A DNA stretch of 64,000 bases from an uncultured Pseudomonadota bacterium. Lineage in GTDB: Bacteria; Desulfobacterota; Desulfobulbia; Desulfobulbales; Desulfurivibrionaceae. Shown in pieces: positions 30,044 to 38,835 of the stretch. The stretch spans positions 27,269 through 91,268 of the forward strand of contig CALMMG010000002.1 in NCBI GenBank assembly GCA_937868185.1. Direction: 5' to 3'. A program made the position numbers and the translations under genes. The notes under the pieces are model-generated. The model ran no database searches. It was given only the letters and a program-made list of their open reading frames with translations, and was not told the origin of the DNA. How positions within the stretch are numbered: the stretch's first letter is position 1; every line of letters starts with the position of its first letter.

Positions 30044-33000
30044 ATGGGAACGACCGTCCGCCAGTTGTACCGAGCCATTGATGGCAACCGTGAATACTGT
30101 TTTAATATCGAAAGTATTTCCCCCCTGACCGGAGCCGATCTGGACCGACTGCGGCTGGTTTTGGCGGACGGTTTTTTGGCCGAAACGGTCACCTTCACCC
30201 CGAATCTTGGTGGCGACCGGGTGGTGGAGTTGGGGCCGCGGCTCAATTTTGCCACGGCCTGGTCGTCGAACCTGGTTTCCATCTGCCGGGCCATTGGCCT
30301 TGATTCGGTGACCCGGGTGGAACGCTCTCGCCGCTTTCTGGTGCCTGCAGGCGATGATCTCCCCACCTTTGTCGCCACCAACCACGACCGGATGACCGAG
30401 TGTCCCTATCCCGCGCCGCTCACCACCTTCGAAACCGGGGTTACCCCGGAGCCGGTGTACGAAATCGACCTTATGGGCCAGGGGCCGGACGGGCTGCTGG
30501 CCATCCCCGGCATCTCCATGGACGAATGGGACCGGAATTTCTACTACGACTACTTTGTCACCAAGCACAAGCGCAACCCCACCATCGTCGAGATCATGGA
30601 TCTCAACAACGCTAACTCCGAGCATTCGCGGCACGGATTTTTCAGGGGCAGGCAGATCATCGACGGCGTTGAGCAGAAGAGCAATCTGTTCCAGCTCGTC
30701 ACCGACACCCTCACCGCCCACCCCAAGGGCAGCGTCATCGCCTTCAAGGACAACTCCAGCGCCGTGGCAGGCCATACCATTCAGACCATCATGCCCGAAA
30801 CACCGGGGGAGCCGTGCCGATTTTCCGCCCAGGAGGTGGTCTACCATGTGCTGCTCACCGCCGAGACCCATAACTTTCCCACCGGGGTTGCCCCATTTCC
30901 CGGGGCCGAGACCGGCACCGGCGGGAGAATCCGCGACGTGCAAGGCACCGGCAAGGGCGGCTTTGTCATGGCCGGGACCGCAGGCTACTGCGTGGCCAAT
31001 CTCCATATTCCCGGCTATGACCTGCCCTGGGAAAATCATTACCCATGCCCCGACAACCTGGCTTCGGCCCTGACCATCGAGATCGAGGCGTCCAACGGAG
31101 CCTCGGATTACGGCAATAAATTCGGCGAGCCCTTGGTTCTGGGTTTTACCCGCTCCTTTGATCTGCGTCTTGACAACAGCGAGCGTTGGGGCTTTCTCAA
31201 ACCCATCATGTTCACCGCCGGCGTCGGCCAGATCGATGCCCGGCACACCGCCAAGGCCAAGGAGGAAAAGGGCATGCTCATCGTCCAGGTGGGCGGTCCG
31301 GCCTATCGGGTTGGCTTTGGCGGCGGCGCCGCCTCCAGCATGCTCCAGGGCGAGAATGTTTCCGAGCTTGATTTCGATGCGGTCCAGCGCGGCGACGCCG
31401 AGATGGAACAGAAGATGAACCGGGTGATCCGGGCCTGCAACGAGATGGGCGACAAGACCCTGATCGACGTGATCCACGACCAGGGCGCGGGCGGCCCGGC
31501 CAATGTCTTAAAAGAGCTGGTGGAGAAATCCGGCGGCCGCATCGAGATCCGCAACATCCGGGTGGGCGACCCCACCATGAGCGTGCTGGAGATCTACGTG
31601 GCCGAGTACCAGGAGCGCAACGGCTTTCTGATCCGGCCCGAGAACATCGCCAGATTCCAGGGGATCTGCGAGCGGGAAAAGGTGGCCTGCGAGGTGCTGG
31701 GCGAGGTGACCGGCGATCTCCGTTTTGTGGTGCATGACGAGCGGGATGGCTCCACCCCGGTGGATATCGAGCTCAACGAGTTGTTGGGCAATGTGCCGAT
31801 TAAGACTTTTACCGACAACCGGCGCGAGCCGGGATTAATGCCCTTGGTGGTGCAGGATCTCACGGTGAAGGATGCCCTGCACAATGTCCTGCGCTTGGTT
31901 TCCGTGGGCTCCAAGCGGTTTCTCACCAACAAGGTGGATCGGGCCGTAACCGGGTTGATCGTGCGGCAGCAATGCTGCGGCCCTTTGCAGCTGCCGGTGA
32001 GCGATGTGGCCGTGTTGGCGCAGAGCCATTTTGCCAAGTCCGGGGTGGCTACGGCCATTGGCGAGCAGCCCATCAAGATGCTGGTCAACCCTGCGGCCGG
32101 GGCGCGGATGGCGGTGGGCGAGGCGTTGACCAATCTGGTTTGGGCCAAGGTGGTTGATCTGGAGCAGGTGAAATGTTCGGCCAACTGGATGTGGGCCCCC
32201 AAGCTCGAAGGCGAGGGCGCGGCCATGTACGACGCGGCCCTGGCCATGCGCGAGGCCATGATCGCGGTGGGTATTGCCGTGGACGGCGGCAAGGACAGCC
32301 TATCGATGGCCACCAAGGTGGGCAACGAAACGGTCAAGTCGCCCCGCGAGCTGGTGATCTCGGTGTACGGCGCGGTGGCGGATATCACCAAGGTGGTGAG
32401 CCCGGATATTAAGCAGCCCGGCTCCACCTTGCTCTTGGTGGATCTGGGAGGCGGCAAGAACAGGCTCGGCGGCACGGCCTTGGCTCAGACCCTGGGGAAA
32501 CTCGGGAATGAGTCGCCGGATATGGATAACCCTGCTTTGGTCAAACAGGCTTTTTGCGCGGTGCAGGCATTGATCGTTAGGGGGTTGATTGCCGCAGGCC
32601 ATGATCGCAGCGACGGGGGACTCATCACCACCGTGCTGGAGATGGCCTTTAGCGGCAACTGCGGATTGGATCTGGCCCTGTCCGGTAAGTCCACCGCCGT
32701 CGAGGCACTGTTCAGTGAAGAACTGGGAATGGTGCTGGAATGCGTGGCTGGCCAGGAAGCGGCAGTGCGCGAGATTCTCGCCGGCTACGGGGTGCCTGTT
32801 GTCCTGCTCGGCACAACCACAACGGCAAAGGATGTCCGGATCAGCTATAACGGGGCAACGGTGCTTGTTGAAGACATGCGGCTTCTTCGCCAGTGGTGGG
32901 AAGAAACCAGCTACCAGCTGGAGCGGCTCCAAGTCAAGCCTGCCTGCGCTGAGGAAGAGAAGAAGAATATCTATGACCGGAAGGGGCCGACCTACCGCTT

Positions 33001-33841
33001 AAGCTTCACCCCGGAAAAGACCGCAGCCGAGGTGTTGGCGAAAACGAACAAGCCAAAGGTCGCCATCCTGCGCGACGAGGGCTCCAACTCCGACCGGGAG
33101 ATGACCTCGGCCTTTTATGCCGCCGGTTTTGAGCCTTGGGACGTGACCATGACCGACCTGCTGGCCGGGCGCATCACCCTGGACGGCTTCCGGGGTCTGG
33201 CTGCAGTGGGCGGATTCTCCTATGCCGATGTACCAGAGTCCGCCAAGGGGTGGGCTGCGACGATCCTTTTTAACGACCGGCTCAAAGCGATGTTTCAGGC
33301 CTTTTACGACCGGCCTGACACCTTTACTCTGGGCATCTGCAACGGCTGCCAGCTCTTCGGCCTCTTGGGCTTAGTGCCTTGGCAGGGGCTTGCCCCCCAG
33401 CAGCAGCCGCGGTTTATCCACAATGTTTCAGGGAGGTTCGAGTCGCGGTGGGTCACGGTCAAGGTGCTAAAAAGCCCGGCCATGATGCTCAAGGGCATGG
33501 AGGATTTGACCTTTGGTATCCATGTGGATCACGGCGAAGGGTTCCTCCATTTCCCAGATCCGGCCATCAAGGCAGAGGTGCTGGCTGGCAACCTTGCCAC
33601 CGTGGTCTATGTGGACGATGCGGGCCAGCCCACCGAATCCTATCCCATCAACCCCAACGGTTCGCCCGGCGGCCTCACCGGTCTCTGCTCTCCCGATGGC
33701 CGCCATCTAGCCATGATGCCGCATCCGGAACGGGCTTTTTTGCCCTGGCAATGCCATTGGCTGCCCGAGGAGATGAAGCAGTTGCCTGTTTCGCCCTGGT
33801 TCAGGATGTTTCAGAATGCTTATGAGTGGTGCATGAAATAG
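30044..33841 (+). CDS. purL: Phosphoribosylformylglycinamidine synthase, single-chain type
   Basis: 1265 residues. The N-terminal and FGAM synthase domains include a DLNNANSEHSRHGFF motif near 190, GTGGRIRDVQGTGKGG near 295 and DGGKDSLSMATK near 745. A C-terminal glutamine amidotransferase domain (about 1000-1265) has the nucleophile Cys1099 in GICNGCQLFG and the MPHPERAF His with its following Glu. It converts FGAR, ATP and glutamine to FGAM in purine synthesis. The all-in-one form contrasts with the separate PurL/PurQ/PurS of many bacteria. The histidine motif has HSRH where the gamma-type proteins have HCRH. An open frame on the opposite strand is a shadow. Confidence 0.95.
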   Translation: MGTTVRQLYRAIDGNREYCFNIESISPLTGADLDRLRLVLADGFLAETVTFTPNLGGDRVVELGPRLNFATAWSSNLVSICRAIGLDSVTRVERSRRFLVPAGDDLPTFVATNHDRMTECPYPAPLTTFETGVTPEPVYEIDLMGQGPDGLLAIPGISMDEWDRNFYYDYFVTKHKRNPTIVEIMDLNNANSEHSRHGFFRGRQIIDGVEQKSNLFQLVTDTLTAHPKGSVIAFKDNSSAVAGHTIQTIMPETPGEPCRFSAQEVVYHVLLTAETHNFPTGVAPFPGAETGTGGRIRDVQGTGKGGFVMAGTAGYCVANLHIPGYDLPWENHYPCPDNLASALTIEIEASNGASDYGNKFGEPLVLGFTRSFDLRLDNSERWGFLKPIMFTAGVGQIDARHTAKAKEEKGMLIVQVGGPAYRVGFGGGAASSMLQGENVSELDFDAVQRGDAEMEQKMNRVIRACNEMGDKTLIDVIHDQGAGGPANVLKELVEKSGGRIEIRNIRVGDPTMSVLEIYVAEYQERNGFLIRPENIARFQGICEREKVACEVLGEVTGDLRFVVHDERDGSTPVDIELNELLGNVPIKTFTDNRREPGLMPLVVQDLTVKDALHNVLRLVSVGSKRFLTNKVDRAVTGLIVRQQCCGPLQLPVSDVAVLAQSHFAKSGVATAIGEQPIKMLVNPAAGARMAVGEALTNLVWAKVVDLEQVKCSANWMWAPKLEGEGAAMYDAALAMREAMIAVGIAVDGGKDSLSMATKVGNETVKSPRELVISVYGAVADITKVVSPDIKQPGSTLLLVDLGGGKNRLGGTALAQTLGKLGNESPDMDNPALVKQAFCAVQALIVRGLIAAGHDRSDGGLITTVLEMAFSGNCGLDLALSGKSTAVEALFSEELGMVLECVAGQEAAVREILAGYGVPVVLLGTTTTAKDVRISYNGATVLVEDMRLLRQWWEETSYQLERLQVKPACAEEEKKNIYDRKGPTYRLSFTPEKTAAEVLAKTNKPKVAILRDEGSNSDREMTSAFYAAGFEPWDVTMTDLLAGRITLDGFRGLAAVGGFSYADVPESAKGWAATILFNDRLKAMFQAFYDRPDTFTLGICNGCQLFGLLGLVPWQGLAPQQQPRFIHNVSGRFESRWVTVKVLKSPAMMLKGMEDLTFGIHVDHGEGFLHFPDPAIKAEVLAGNLATVVYVDDAGQPTESYPINPNGSPGGLTGLCSPDGRHLAMMPHPERAFLPWQCHWLPEEMKQLPVSPWFRMFQNAYEWCMK

Positions 33842-33948
33842 CCAAATAATTTACGGATAAGCGTTAAAATGGTATATGGTGTGCAATTGATGGTGTTTGT
33901 CGCCTGTCGGCAAGCGAGTTCTTGTAATCTTTTGAAGAGACCAGATCT

Positions 33949-34278
33949 ATGATGAAGCGAGTGGGAATTTTGGCGTTTTGCGTGATGATTTCCAGTATCT
34001 CTACCTCGGCGCTGGCCGAGGGTGTGGATGGCAAAGCGGTACTTGGTGGGGCCATCGGTGGTGCCGCTGGTGCCGCGGTTGGCTCCGCAGTCGGCGGGAA
34101 GACTGGCGCCATTGTGGGTGCCGGATTAGGCGGCGCAGCAGGGGCTGCGGTTGCCACCTCCGATAACAACGCGCCGGCAAAGAAAAAAGTGGTGTATGTC
34201 CATGAAGATGAGCACCATGATAATGGCCGTCATCTGGGTCAGCATAAGCATCATAAGGGCCGCGGGAATGATGACTGA
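33949..34278 (+). CDS. Secreted glycine-zipper protein with histidine-rich tail
   Basis: 109 residues. A signal peptide (about 1-23, ending ALAEG) precedes a glycine-zipper block of GxxxG and AxxxG repeats (residues 28-66, GGAIGGAAGAAVGSAVGG and GAGLGGAAGAAVA), which packs as a membrane or outer-membrane helix pair. The last 35 residues are rich in His, Lys and Asp (EDEHHDNGRHLGQHKHHKGRG), suggesting metal binding. The exact family is unknown. It stands alone, ends at a strong terminator and has about 100 bases upstream for a promoter that I could not identify. Confidence 0.75.
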   Translation: MMKRVGILAFCVMISSISTSALAEGVDGKAVLGGAIGGAAGAAVGSAVGGKTGAIVGAGLGGAAGAAVATSDNNAPAKKKVVYVHEDEHHDNGRHLGQHKHHKGRGNDD

Positions 34279-34303
34279 TCGGCAATAGTCAGGCATTGGT
34301 GAC

Positions 34304-34337
34304 AAAAAAAGGGGCGCCTCGTTGAGGTGCCCCTTTT
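34304..34337 (+). terminator. Bidirectional intrinsic terminator
   Basis: The arms GGGGCGCCTC (34311-34320) and GAGGTGCCCC (34324-34333) pair with one wobble around a GTT loop, flanked by seven A and six T. It lies between convergent genes and can serve both. Confidence 0.9.
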
Positions 34338-34374
34338 TTATTGAGTTTCATCAAGGAGGTCGAGGGGCTTGCCA

Positions 34375-35421
34375 CTACAGGCCAAACAGCGTCCGCTGGC
34401 GAGGGTCCACCCCGTTATCCTGCCCCTGGTCCAAGGGAGCCGAGCCATCATCACCCTGATGCCCTTTAACAAAGAGGAACCGTTCCAGGTTACGCTGGAA
34501 CTCCGTCCACTGATACCCTTCGCCCTTTGCCTGTCCGGCCAACCGATCCAGGTAGTTGATCTTGGCATCGAGATCGTCCAAAAAGTTCAGGGCAAAGGCC
34601 TCTTGCATCATGGGCAGAGAGGGGGAGCCGAACTCATACCGGCCGTGATGGCTTAAGATAAGGTGCTTGAGCCGATCACCCAGCTCTTCCGGAAACCCGG
34701 AGATCCCATCGATTTTTTTCTGAATCATCTCGATCCCCAGCACCATATGCCCCACCAAGCGACCCCGATCCGAGTATTCAAAGGGGAAGGAGTCGAAGTT
34801 GAATTCCTCGAGCTTGCCGATGTCGTGGAGAAGCGCCCCGGTGATGAGCAGGGAGCGGTCCAGGCTCGGGTAGAGGGTGCTGATGCTGTCCGCCAACCGG
34901 GCCACAGCCAGGGTGTGTTCAAGCAACCCGCCGACATAGGCATGGTGCATCACCTTGGCGGCGGGGGCTTTTTTAAAGGCCAGCATGAGTTTCCGTTCCC
35001 CGAACAGGGCGAGAAGCAGCTCTTTGAGAAAGGGATTTTCCACGCTACCCGCCAGTTTGAGCAACTCCTTGGCCATGGCGGTGACGTTGCCCTGGGTATT
35101 GGGAACAAACAGGGCCAGATCAATCTCGTTTTCCGCAATCCGGGTGAGGTTGTCGATCCGGAGCTGGAGGATGCCTCTATAGGCCTGGGCCTGACCGGTA
35201 ACTGAAACAACGGCCCCGGCCGGGCATTCATCCATGAGCTGCGCGGCATTATCCCAGACCCGTCCCGAAATCTCGCCGCTGGCGTCCATCAAGATCAGGC
35301 TCAGGTAGGGTTTGCCCGCCTTGGTCTCGCCCCGGCTCATCTCCCGGACTAGGAAAAGGTCGTGTATGGCTTTGCCGTCGGTAATCTCTTTTATCTGAAT
35401 ATTTTTGCTTGGTATTGTCAT
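34375..35421 (-). CDS. yhaM: YhaM-like HD-domain 3'-5' exonuclease
   Basis: 348 residues. An N-terminal OB-fold-like nucleic-acid-binding region (about 15-110, including KPYLSLILMDASGEISGRVW) is followed by an HD domain with HHAYVGGLLEHTL near 162, HDIGKLEEFNF near 205 and a second histidine pair in LSHHGRYEFGSP near 260. The layout is that of YhaM, a 3'-to-5' exoribonuclease of Gram-positive bacteria, also found in Deltaproteobacteria. Its activity on RNA or DNA is not settled from sequence. A 128-base gap to the pilG-like gene holds nothing I could assign. Confidence 0.85.
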   Translation of the reverse strand: MTIPSKNIQIKEITDGKAIHDLFLVREMSRGETKAGKPYLSLILMDASGEISGRVWDNAAQLMDECPAGAVVSVTGQAQAYRGILQLRIDNLTRIAENEIDLALFVPNTQGNVTAMAKELLKLAGSVENPFLKELLLALFGERKLMLAFKKAPAAKVMHHAYVGGLLEHTLAVARLADSISTLYPSLDRSLLITGALLHDIGKLEEFNFDSFPFEYSDRGRLVGHMVLGIEMIQKKIDGISGFPEELGDRLKHLILSHHGRYEFGSPSLPMMQEAFALNFLDDLDAKINYLDRLAGQAKGEGYQWTEFQRNLERFLFVKGHQGDDGSAPLDQGQDNGVDPRQRTLFGL

Positions 35422-35549
35422 GGGGCTCGGGAATGGGGTGGAGGGGAATCTTTGATATCGCCGTGTTCGCGGTCAATATACCAGAGGGAAGAAGGTTTGG
35501 GAACGGTGCGGCGGAAAAGGGGAAAGAGAAAGGCAGAGAATGCGGCTGA

Positions 35550-36455
35550 TTATTGGTTGGCGTTGCGGGGCGCTGAATTTTGGCAGTTCGGCTTGTCAAA
35601 GTAGATGACCCCAGCCGTGTCCATGCAGTAGTCAATGTTGTACGGGTTAGGTGGCAGGACGGGAAGCATGCCTGAGGCGGTAAGCTCGGAGAGAGATATA
35701 GGCTTGCGGCCCTGGGTCTTTGCGTAGTTGTTTGCGGCCTGTTCAATCACCCGCACGCCTTCCAAGGCGTGGAGACGGTCAACCATGTCCGTGTAACCAG
35801 GTTCCTCGGGATTTTTATCTTTAAGCATGGATTTCATAATGACGATGGCCGTTTCTGTTTCACCGCCTTTCTGGGCCAGACGTGCGCCGAGGATGGGCAG
35901 GAAAGGAGGTGCGTTGGGAGCCTTGGCGGCCTCAAGGAAAATTTTGCCAGCCTCACCCGGTCGGTTGAGAAAGTAGTAGGTGTTGAACCCACGGGCATGG
36001 TTGGGCTGCCAATCCCAGGGTCGGTTTTTTGCGGCGATCTGCAGAATCTCCTGGGTTTCTGCCACCATGCCTGGAGGGGTCCAAGGGAGCCAACCTTGCG
36101 TTACGATGTAGGTCTGGGCAAAAGAGGGGTCCAAGGTTTGGCTGGCAACAAACAAGCGGTGGATGCTCGGCCAGTCGTATTGTTTTTTGACGGTGCGGAA
36201 TCCTCCTTCGGGTTTTCGCACCAGTTCGGTGCCCAGCTGCGCCCCTGCCTCCATGGTCAGGTAGTCGGCCATCAGCCCTTTGAACTCTCCGGCGATGGCA
36301 AGCAGCACCACAGGCGGGAGATTCCAAATTCCGGAGGAATACCGTTCTGTTTGTTTGGCATCGCTGCGATGTTGGAGCAAAGAATTGTAGCTGGCCGCAT
36401 AGAAACAGACCAGAATCAGGCCGGCCAGGAGGTTGGCGGTCAGCCGTCTGCTCAT
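35550..36455 (-). CDS. PilG-like accessory protein of the pilus ABC cluster
   Basis: 301 residues. A single N-terminal membrane segment (about 7-27) is followed by a mostly helical, TPR-like domain (for example NHARGFNTYYFLNRPGEAGKIFLEAAKA near 155). A short C-terminal part ends with NIDYCMDTAGVIYFDKPNCQN, with two cysteines that could form a disulfide. The assignment is by position: pilin, ABC ATPase, ABC permease, then this gene, the content of the Myxococcus pilA-pilG-pilH-pilI region. The ATG overlaps the permease stop as ATGA, so it is made with it. The sequence alone would only support a membrane-anchored TPR protein. Confidence 0.55.
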   Translation of the reverse strand: MSRRLTANLLAGLILVCFYAASYNSLLQHRSDAKQTERYSSGIWNLPPVVLLAIAGEFKGLMADYLTMEAGAQLGTELVRKPEGGFRTVKKQYDWPSIHRLFVASQTLDPSFAQTYIVTQGWLPWTPPGMVAETQEILQIAAKNRPWDWQPNHARGFNTYYFLNRPGEAGKIFLEAAKAPNAPPFLPILGARLAQKGGETETAIVIMKSMLKDKNPEEPGYTDMVDRLHALEGVRVIEQAANNYAKTQGRKPISLSELTASGMLPVLPPNPYNIDYCMDTAGVIYFDKPNCQNSAPRNANQ

Positions 36456-37270
36456 GCCAGCTCCTTGCGTTTGAAGAGCAGGGCCGCGAGATAGATCAGC
36501 AATGCCGAATAGGAGACGCCGTACAGGCAGAGTAGCAAGAACTCTTGGCCGCTGAAGGCCATCCCGTACGCCGCCGCATACTTCTTGTCAAAAAGCGACA
36601 GGTTGGGGAAGATCCAGGAGAGGGCGATCACCAGATTTTCCTGACCAGTCAGCGCTCCGGCATGGGCGTTTTCCTCCACCACCCGCCGTAACAGCTCCAT
36701 ATTTTGCCCCACCAGATAGGAAGAAACCGCCAGCAGGAGGGCGACAAAGGATTGACTGGCAAAGCTGAAGCAGAGCATGCTCACCGCCAGCACCATCACC
36801 AAGCTCAGCCACTGGCAGGACAAAGCCATCAGGTAGGTCAACCAGGAAAAGTTGGGCGGCACGAAGGCAGCATAGAGCCAGAGGACATAGCGCATAGATA
36901 GAGCGGCGGAGAGGCCGAGGATGATGGTAGTCAGTAGTAAGATCATGGCCAGTCCCAGGAACTTGCCGGTCAGATAGTGCCAGATGGAGACGGGCCGAGA
37001 GAGCAGCATGAAGATGCGGCTGCGCTCTAGATCATCGGCCAGGATCTTCATGCCCAGAAAAAAGACCAGCAACAGGCCGGTGAAGGCAACGGCAGAAAGG
37101 CCGAACTCCACGGAAACTTTGCCTAGATCCCAGGTGAACAGTGTGGTGACCCCCAGGTTGGCCATGGTGAGAAGAACGGCCAGGCAGACAATGGCCCACA
37201 GTGCCCGGTGGCGGATACCCTCGGTGCAGGTGGCTAGGGCAAGAAACCAGATATTACGCAGCGCTTGCAT
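36452..37270 (-). CDS. ABC-2 type permease, PilI-like
   Basis: 272 residues from the ATG at 37270; in-frame ATG 37282 is also possible. About six hydrophobic segments are visible, with a charged loop ADDLERSRIFMLLSRPVSIWHYLTGKF after the second, the coupling-helix region typical of ABC-2 permeases with the RP motif. It is paired with the ATPase gene upstream, which it overlaps by 17 bases. In Myxococcus, PilH/PilI/PilG are needed for pilus assembly; here the role is inferred from the pilin next door. Confidence 0.65.
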   Translation of the reverse strand: MQALRNIWFLALATCTEGIRHRALWAIVCLAVLLTMANLGVTTLFTWDLGKVSVEFGLSAVAFTGLLLVFFLGMKILADDLERSRIFMLLSRPVSIWHYLTGKFLGLAMILLLTTIILGLSAALSMRYVLWLYAAFVPPNFSWLTYLMALSCQWLSLVMVLAVSMLCFSFASQSFVALLLAVSSYLVGQNMELLRRVVEENAHAGALTGQENLVIALSWIFPNLSLFDKKYAAAYGMAFSGQEFLLLCLYGVSYSALLIYLAALLFKRKELA

Positions 37271-38009
37271 GGTTGGCCTCATGGATAGCACGGACAAATT
37301 GTTCTTCCAGGCTCACGCTTGTACCAAGAAAATTATTCAGCTCACCGCTATAAAGCAAAACACCTTTGTGGATGACGCCGATACGGTCGCATAGGGCCTC
37401 AATGTCGCTCAGTATGTGGGAACTGAAGAAGATTGTCTTGCCTTGTTGTTTCAGTTCTGAGATAAGCCCCTTGATCTGATGTCGACCCACCGGATCAAGT
37501 CCGCTCATGGGCTCGTCAAAGATCAGTACCTCCGGGTCATGCACCAGAGCATTGGCCATGCCCAAACGTTGTTTCATTCCTTTAGAAAATCCCCCCACCC
37601 GGCGATCTGCTGCCTCAGCGAGGGTCATGCGCTCAAGCAGTATGCGGATGCGCTGGTCAATAGCCTGTCGGGGCATGCCGCTTAATCGGCCGGAGAGCAA
37701 CAGGGTTTCCCGGGCAGTGAGATGGTCATAAAAGACGGGGAACTCAGAGAGGTAACCGATTTGGTGGCGGAATTCTTCTTGGTCCAGGTTCTTGCCCAAG
37801 ATCTGCATGATACCGCTGTCGGGTTTTAAAAAACCTAGCATTAGTTTGATGGTGGTGGATTTGCCCGCCCCATTGGGGCCGAGGAAGCCGAAGACCTCGC
37901 CCTGGGCAATGCTGAGAGAGAGGTTACGGAGGGCCTGGTTTCTTTGGCGGCGTGGACCGAAGCTTTTGCTGAGGTTGTGGATCTCAATGGCGGGTATCGC
38001 TGGCGTCAT
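37254..38009 (-). CDS. ABC transporter ATPase, PilH-like
   Basis: 251 residues. Walker A GPNGAGKST at 44-52, Q-loop region YLSEFPVFYDHLT near 90, a signature FSKGMKQRLGMA in place of LSGGQ (normal for the ABC-2 group), Walker B VLIFDEPMSGLD and the switch histidine SSHI. It energises the adjacent permease. It lies downstream of the pilin and its terminator, so it is likely transcribed mostly from its own promoter in the 38010-38103 region. Confidence 0.75.
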   Translation of the reverse strand: MTPAIPAIEIHNLSKSFGPRRQRNQALRNLSLSIAQGEVFGFLGPNGAGKSTTIKLMLGFLKPDSGIMQILGKNLDQEEFRHQIGYLSEFPVFYDHLTARETLLLSGRLSGMPRQAIDQRIRILLERMTLAEAADRRVGGFSKGMKQRLGMANALVHDPEVLIFDEPMSGLDPVGRHQIKGLISELKQQGKTIFFSSHILSDIEALCDRIGVIHKGVLLYSGELNNFLGTSVSLEEQFVRAIHEANHASAA

Positions 38010-38065
38010 GTTGACCTGGTTGCGCTGGTGTTTGTGGTTTAAAGGCGATTGTGCGTCCGCGCGGA

Positions 38066-38083
38066 GATAGTTACATTACTATC
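38066..38083. promoter_or_regulatory. Inverted repeat upstream of the pilH-like gene
   Basis: The arms GATAGT and ACTATC are separated by six bases, about 57 bases before the pilH-like ATG. On the minus strand a poor TTGGTA/TAACTA pair overlaps it. It may be an operator for the ABC genes; weak evidence. Confidence 0.25.
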
Positions 38084-38103
38084 CCAGATACCAATGTGCC
38101 GTG

Positions 38104-38143
38104 AAAAAAAGAACAGCCCCGGCCAGAGATGGGCCGGGGCTGT
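38104..38143 (-). terminator. Intrinsic terminator after the major pilin
   Basis: On the minus strand the perfect 12-base arms ACAGCCCCGGCC and GGCCGGGGCTGT pair around a seven-base loop and are followed by a T-run. It lies 36 bases past the pilin stop and should make the abundant pilin mRNA mostly monocistronic, with read-through or a separate promoter for the ABC genes. Confidence 0.93.
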
Positions 38144-38178
38144 GGTGTCCAATAAGGATAGGGCGTTATGCGTTCAAC

Positions 38179-38835
38179 TTATTGCACCCGGGTCCAGTTT
38201 GCAGTGGGTGCGCCACCGCCGTCGACTCCAGCGATGAAGTCATCGGTGTTGGGCGTTGGGGCAAGTAAGGTGGCCGCAATGACGTTGCTCGAAACCCAGG
38301 TGGGGTTGCTGACACTGTAGAGAGTGCCGGCCGCATCCGAGTCAGAGGCATACGCGGTATCACCCTTGGCGGCTCTCGTAAAGATGAGATAATTGGTGGC
38401 AGTATTTGTGCCAGCAACGCCGACTGGTACATTGGCCAGGATGGTCATTTGGGCCCCAAAGGCGAGCGGAACAGCAAAGCTTTTGCCGGTTTCAAGATTA
38501 TTGCCTGCCAAACGACCGCCAGCTACGGTAGCGGTGGCAGCAGTGACCTGGTTAGTGGTGCCATTTGCAGTGGTAGCTGCCGCCGCAGCTGCGGGAGCAG
38601 CCTGCAGGTTGGAAGGCGCAAACTCTGTCCAGCCATAGGCTCCCAGTTCGGCGTTCAAGTCGGCCTGACTGGAGACCGCGCTCTTGTTTTGCGCCTTGGC
38701 GGTGGCATTGTAAGAGCGGGTACGGTAGGCGGCAAATTGTGGTATGGCAATAGCTGCCAAGATGCCGATAATCGCCACAACGATCATCAACTCCACCAGG
38801 GTGAAACCTTTTTGGTTCTTGCTGGAAACAAGCAT
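38179..38835 (-). CDS. pilA: Type IV major pilin PilA
   Basis: 218 residues. A short leader MLVSSKNQKG is cut before F in GFTLVELMIVVAIIGILAAIAIP by prepilin peptidase; Glu5 of the mature form is present. The mature N-terminus has F1, F24, Y27, Y32 and Y57, the same positions as in Geobacter PilA except for Asn at 51, with W59 added. Unlike the ~61-residue Geobacter form, it continues through an Ala/Thr-rich linker (about 80-100) into a roughly 110-residue globular domain with no obvious cysteine pair. AGGAGG lies just before the ATG, and a sigma54 promoter match lies upstream. Confidence 0.9.
   Translation of the reverse strand: MLVSSKNQKGFTLVELMIVVAIIGILAAIAIPQFAAYRTRSYNATAKAQNKSAVSSQADLNAELGAYGWTEFAPSNLQAAPAAAAAATTANGTTNQVTAATATVAGGRLAGNNLETGKSFAVPLAFGAQMTILANVPVGVAGTNTATNYLIFTRAAKGDTAYASDSDAAGTLYSVSNPTWVSSNVIAATLLAPTPNTDDFIAGVDGGGAPTANWTRVQ

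Noticed and set aside
30008-31477. 489-codon open frame on the minus strand
   Set aside because: It lies wholly antisense to purL, has no recognisable domain and reflects high GC codon bias.
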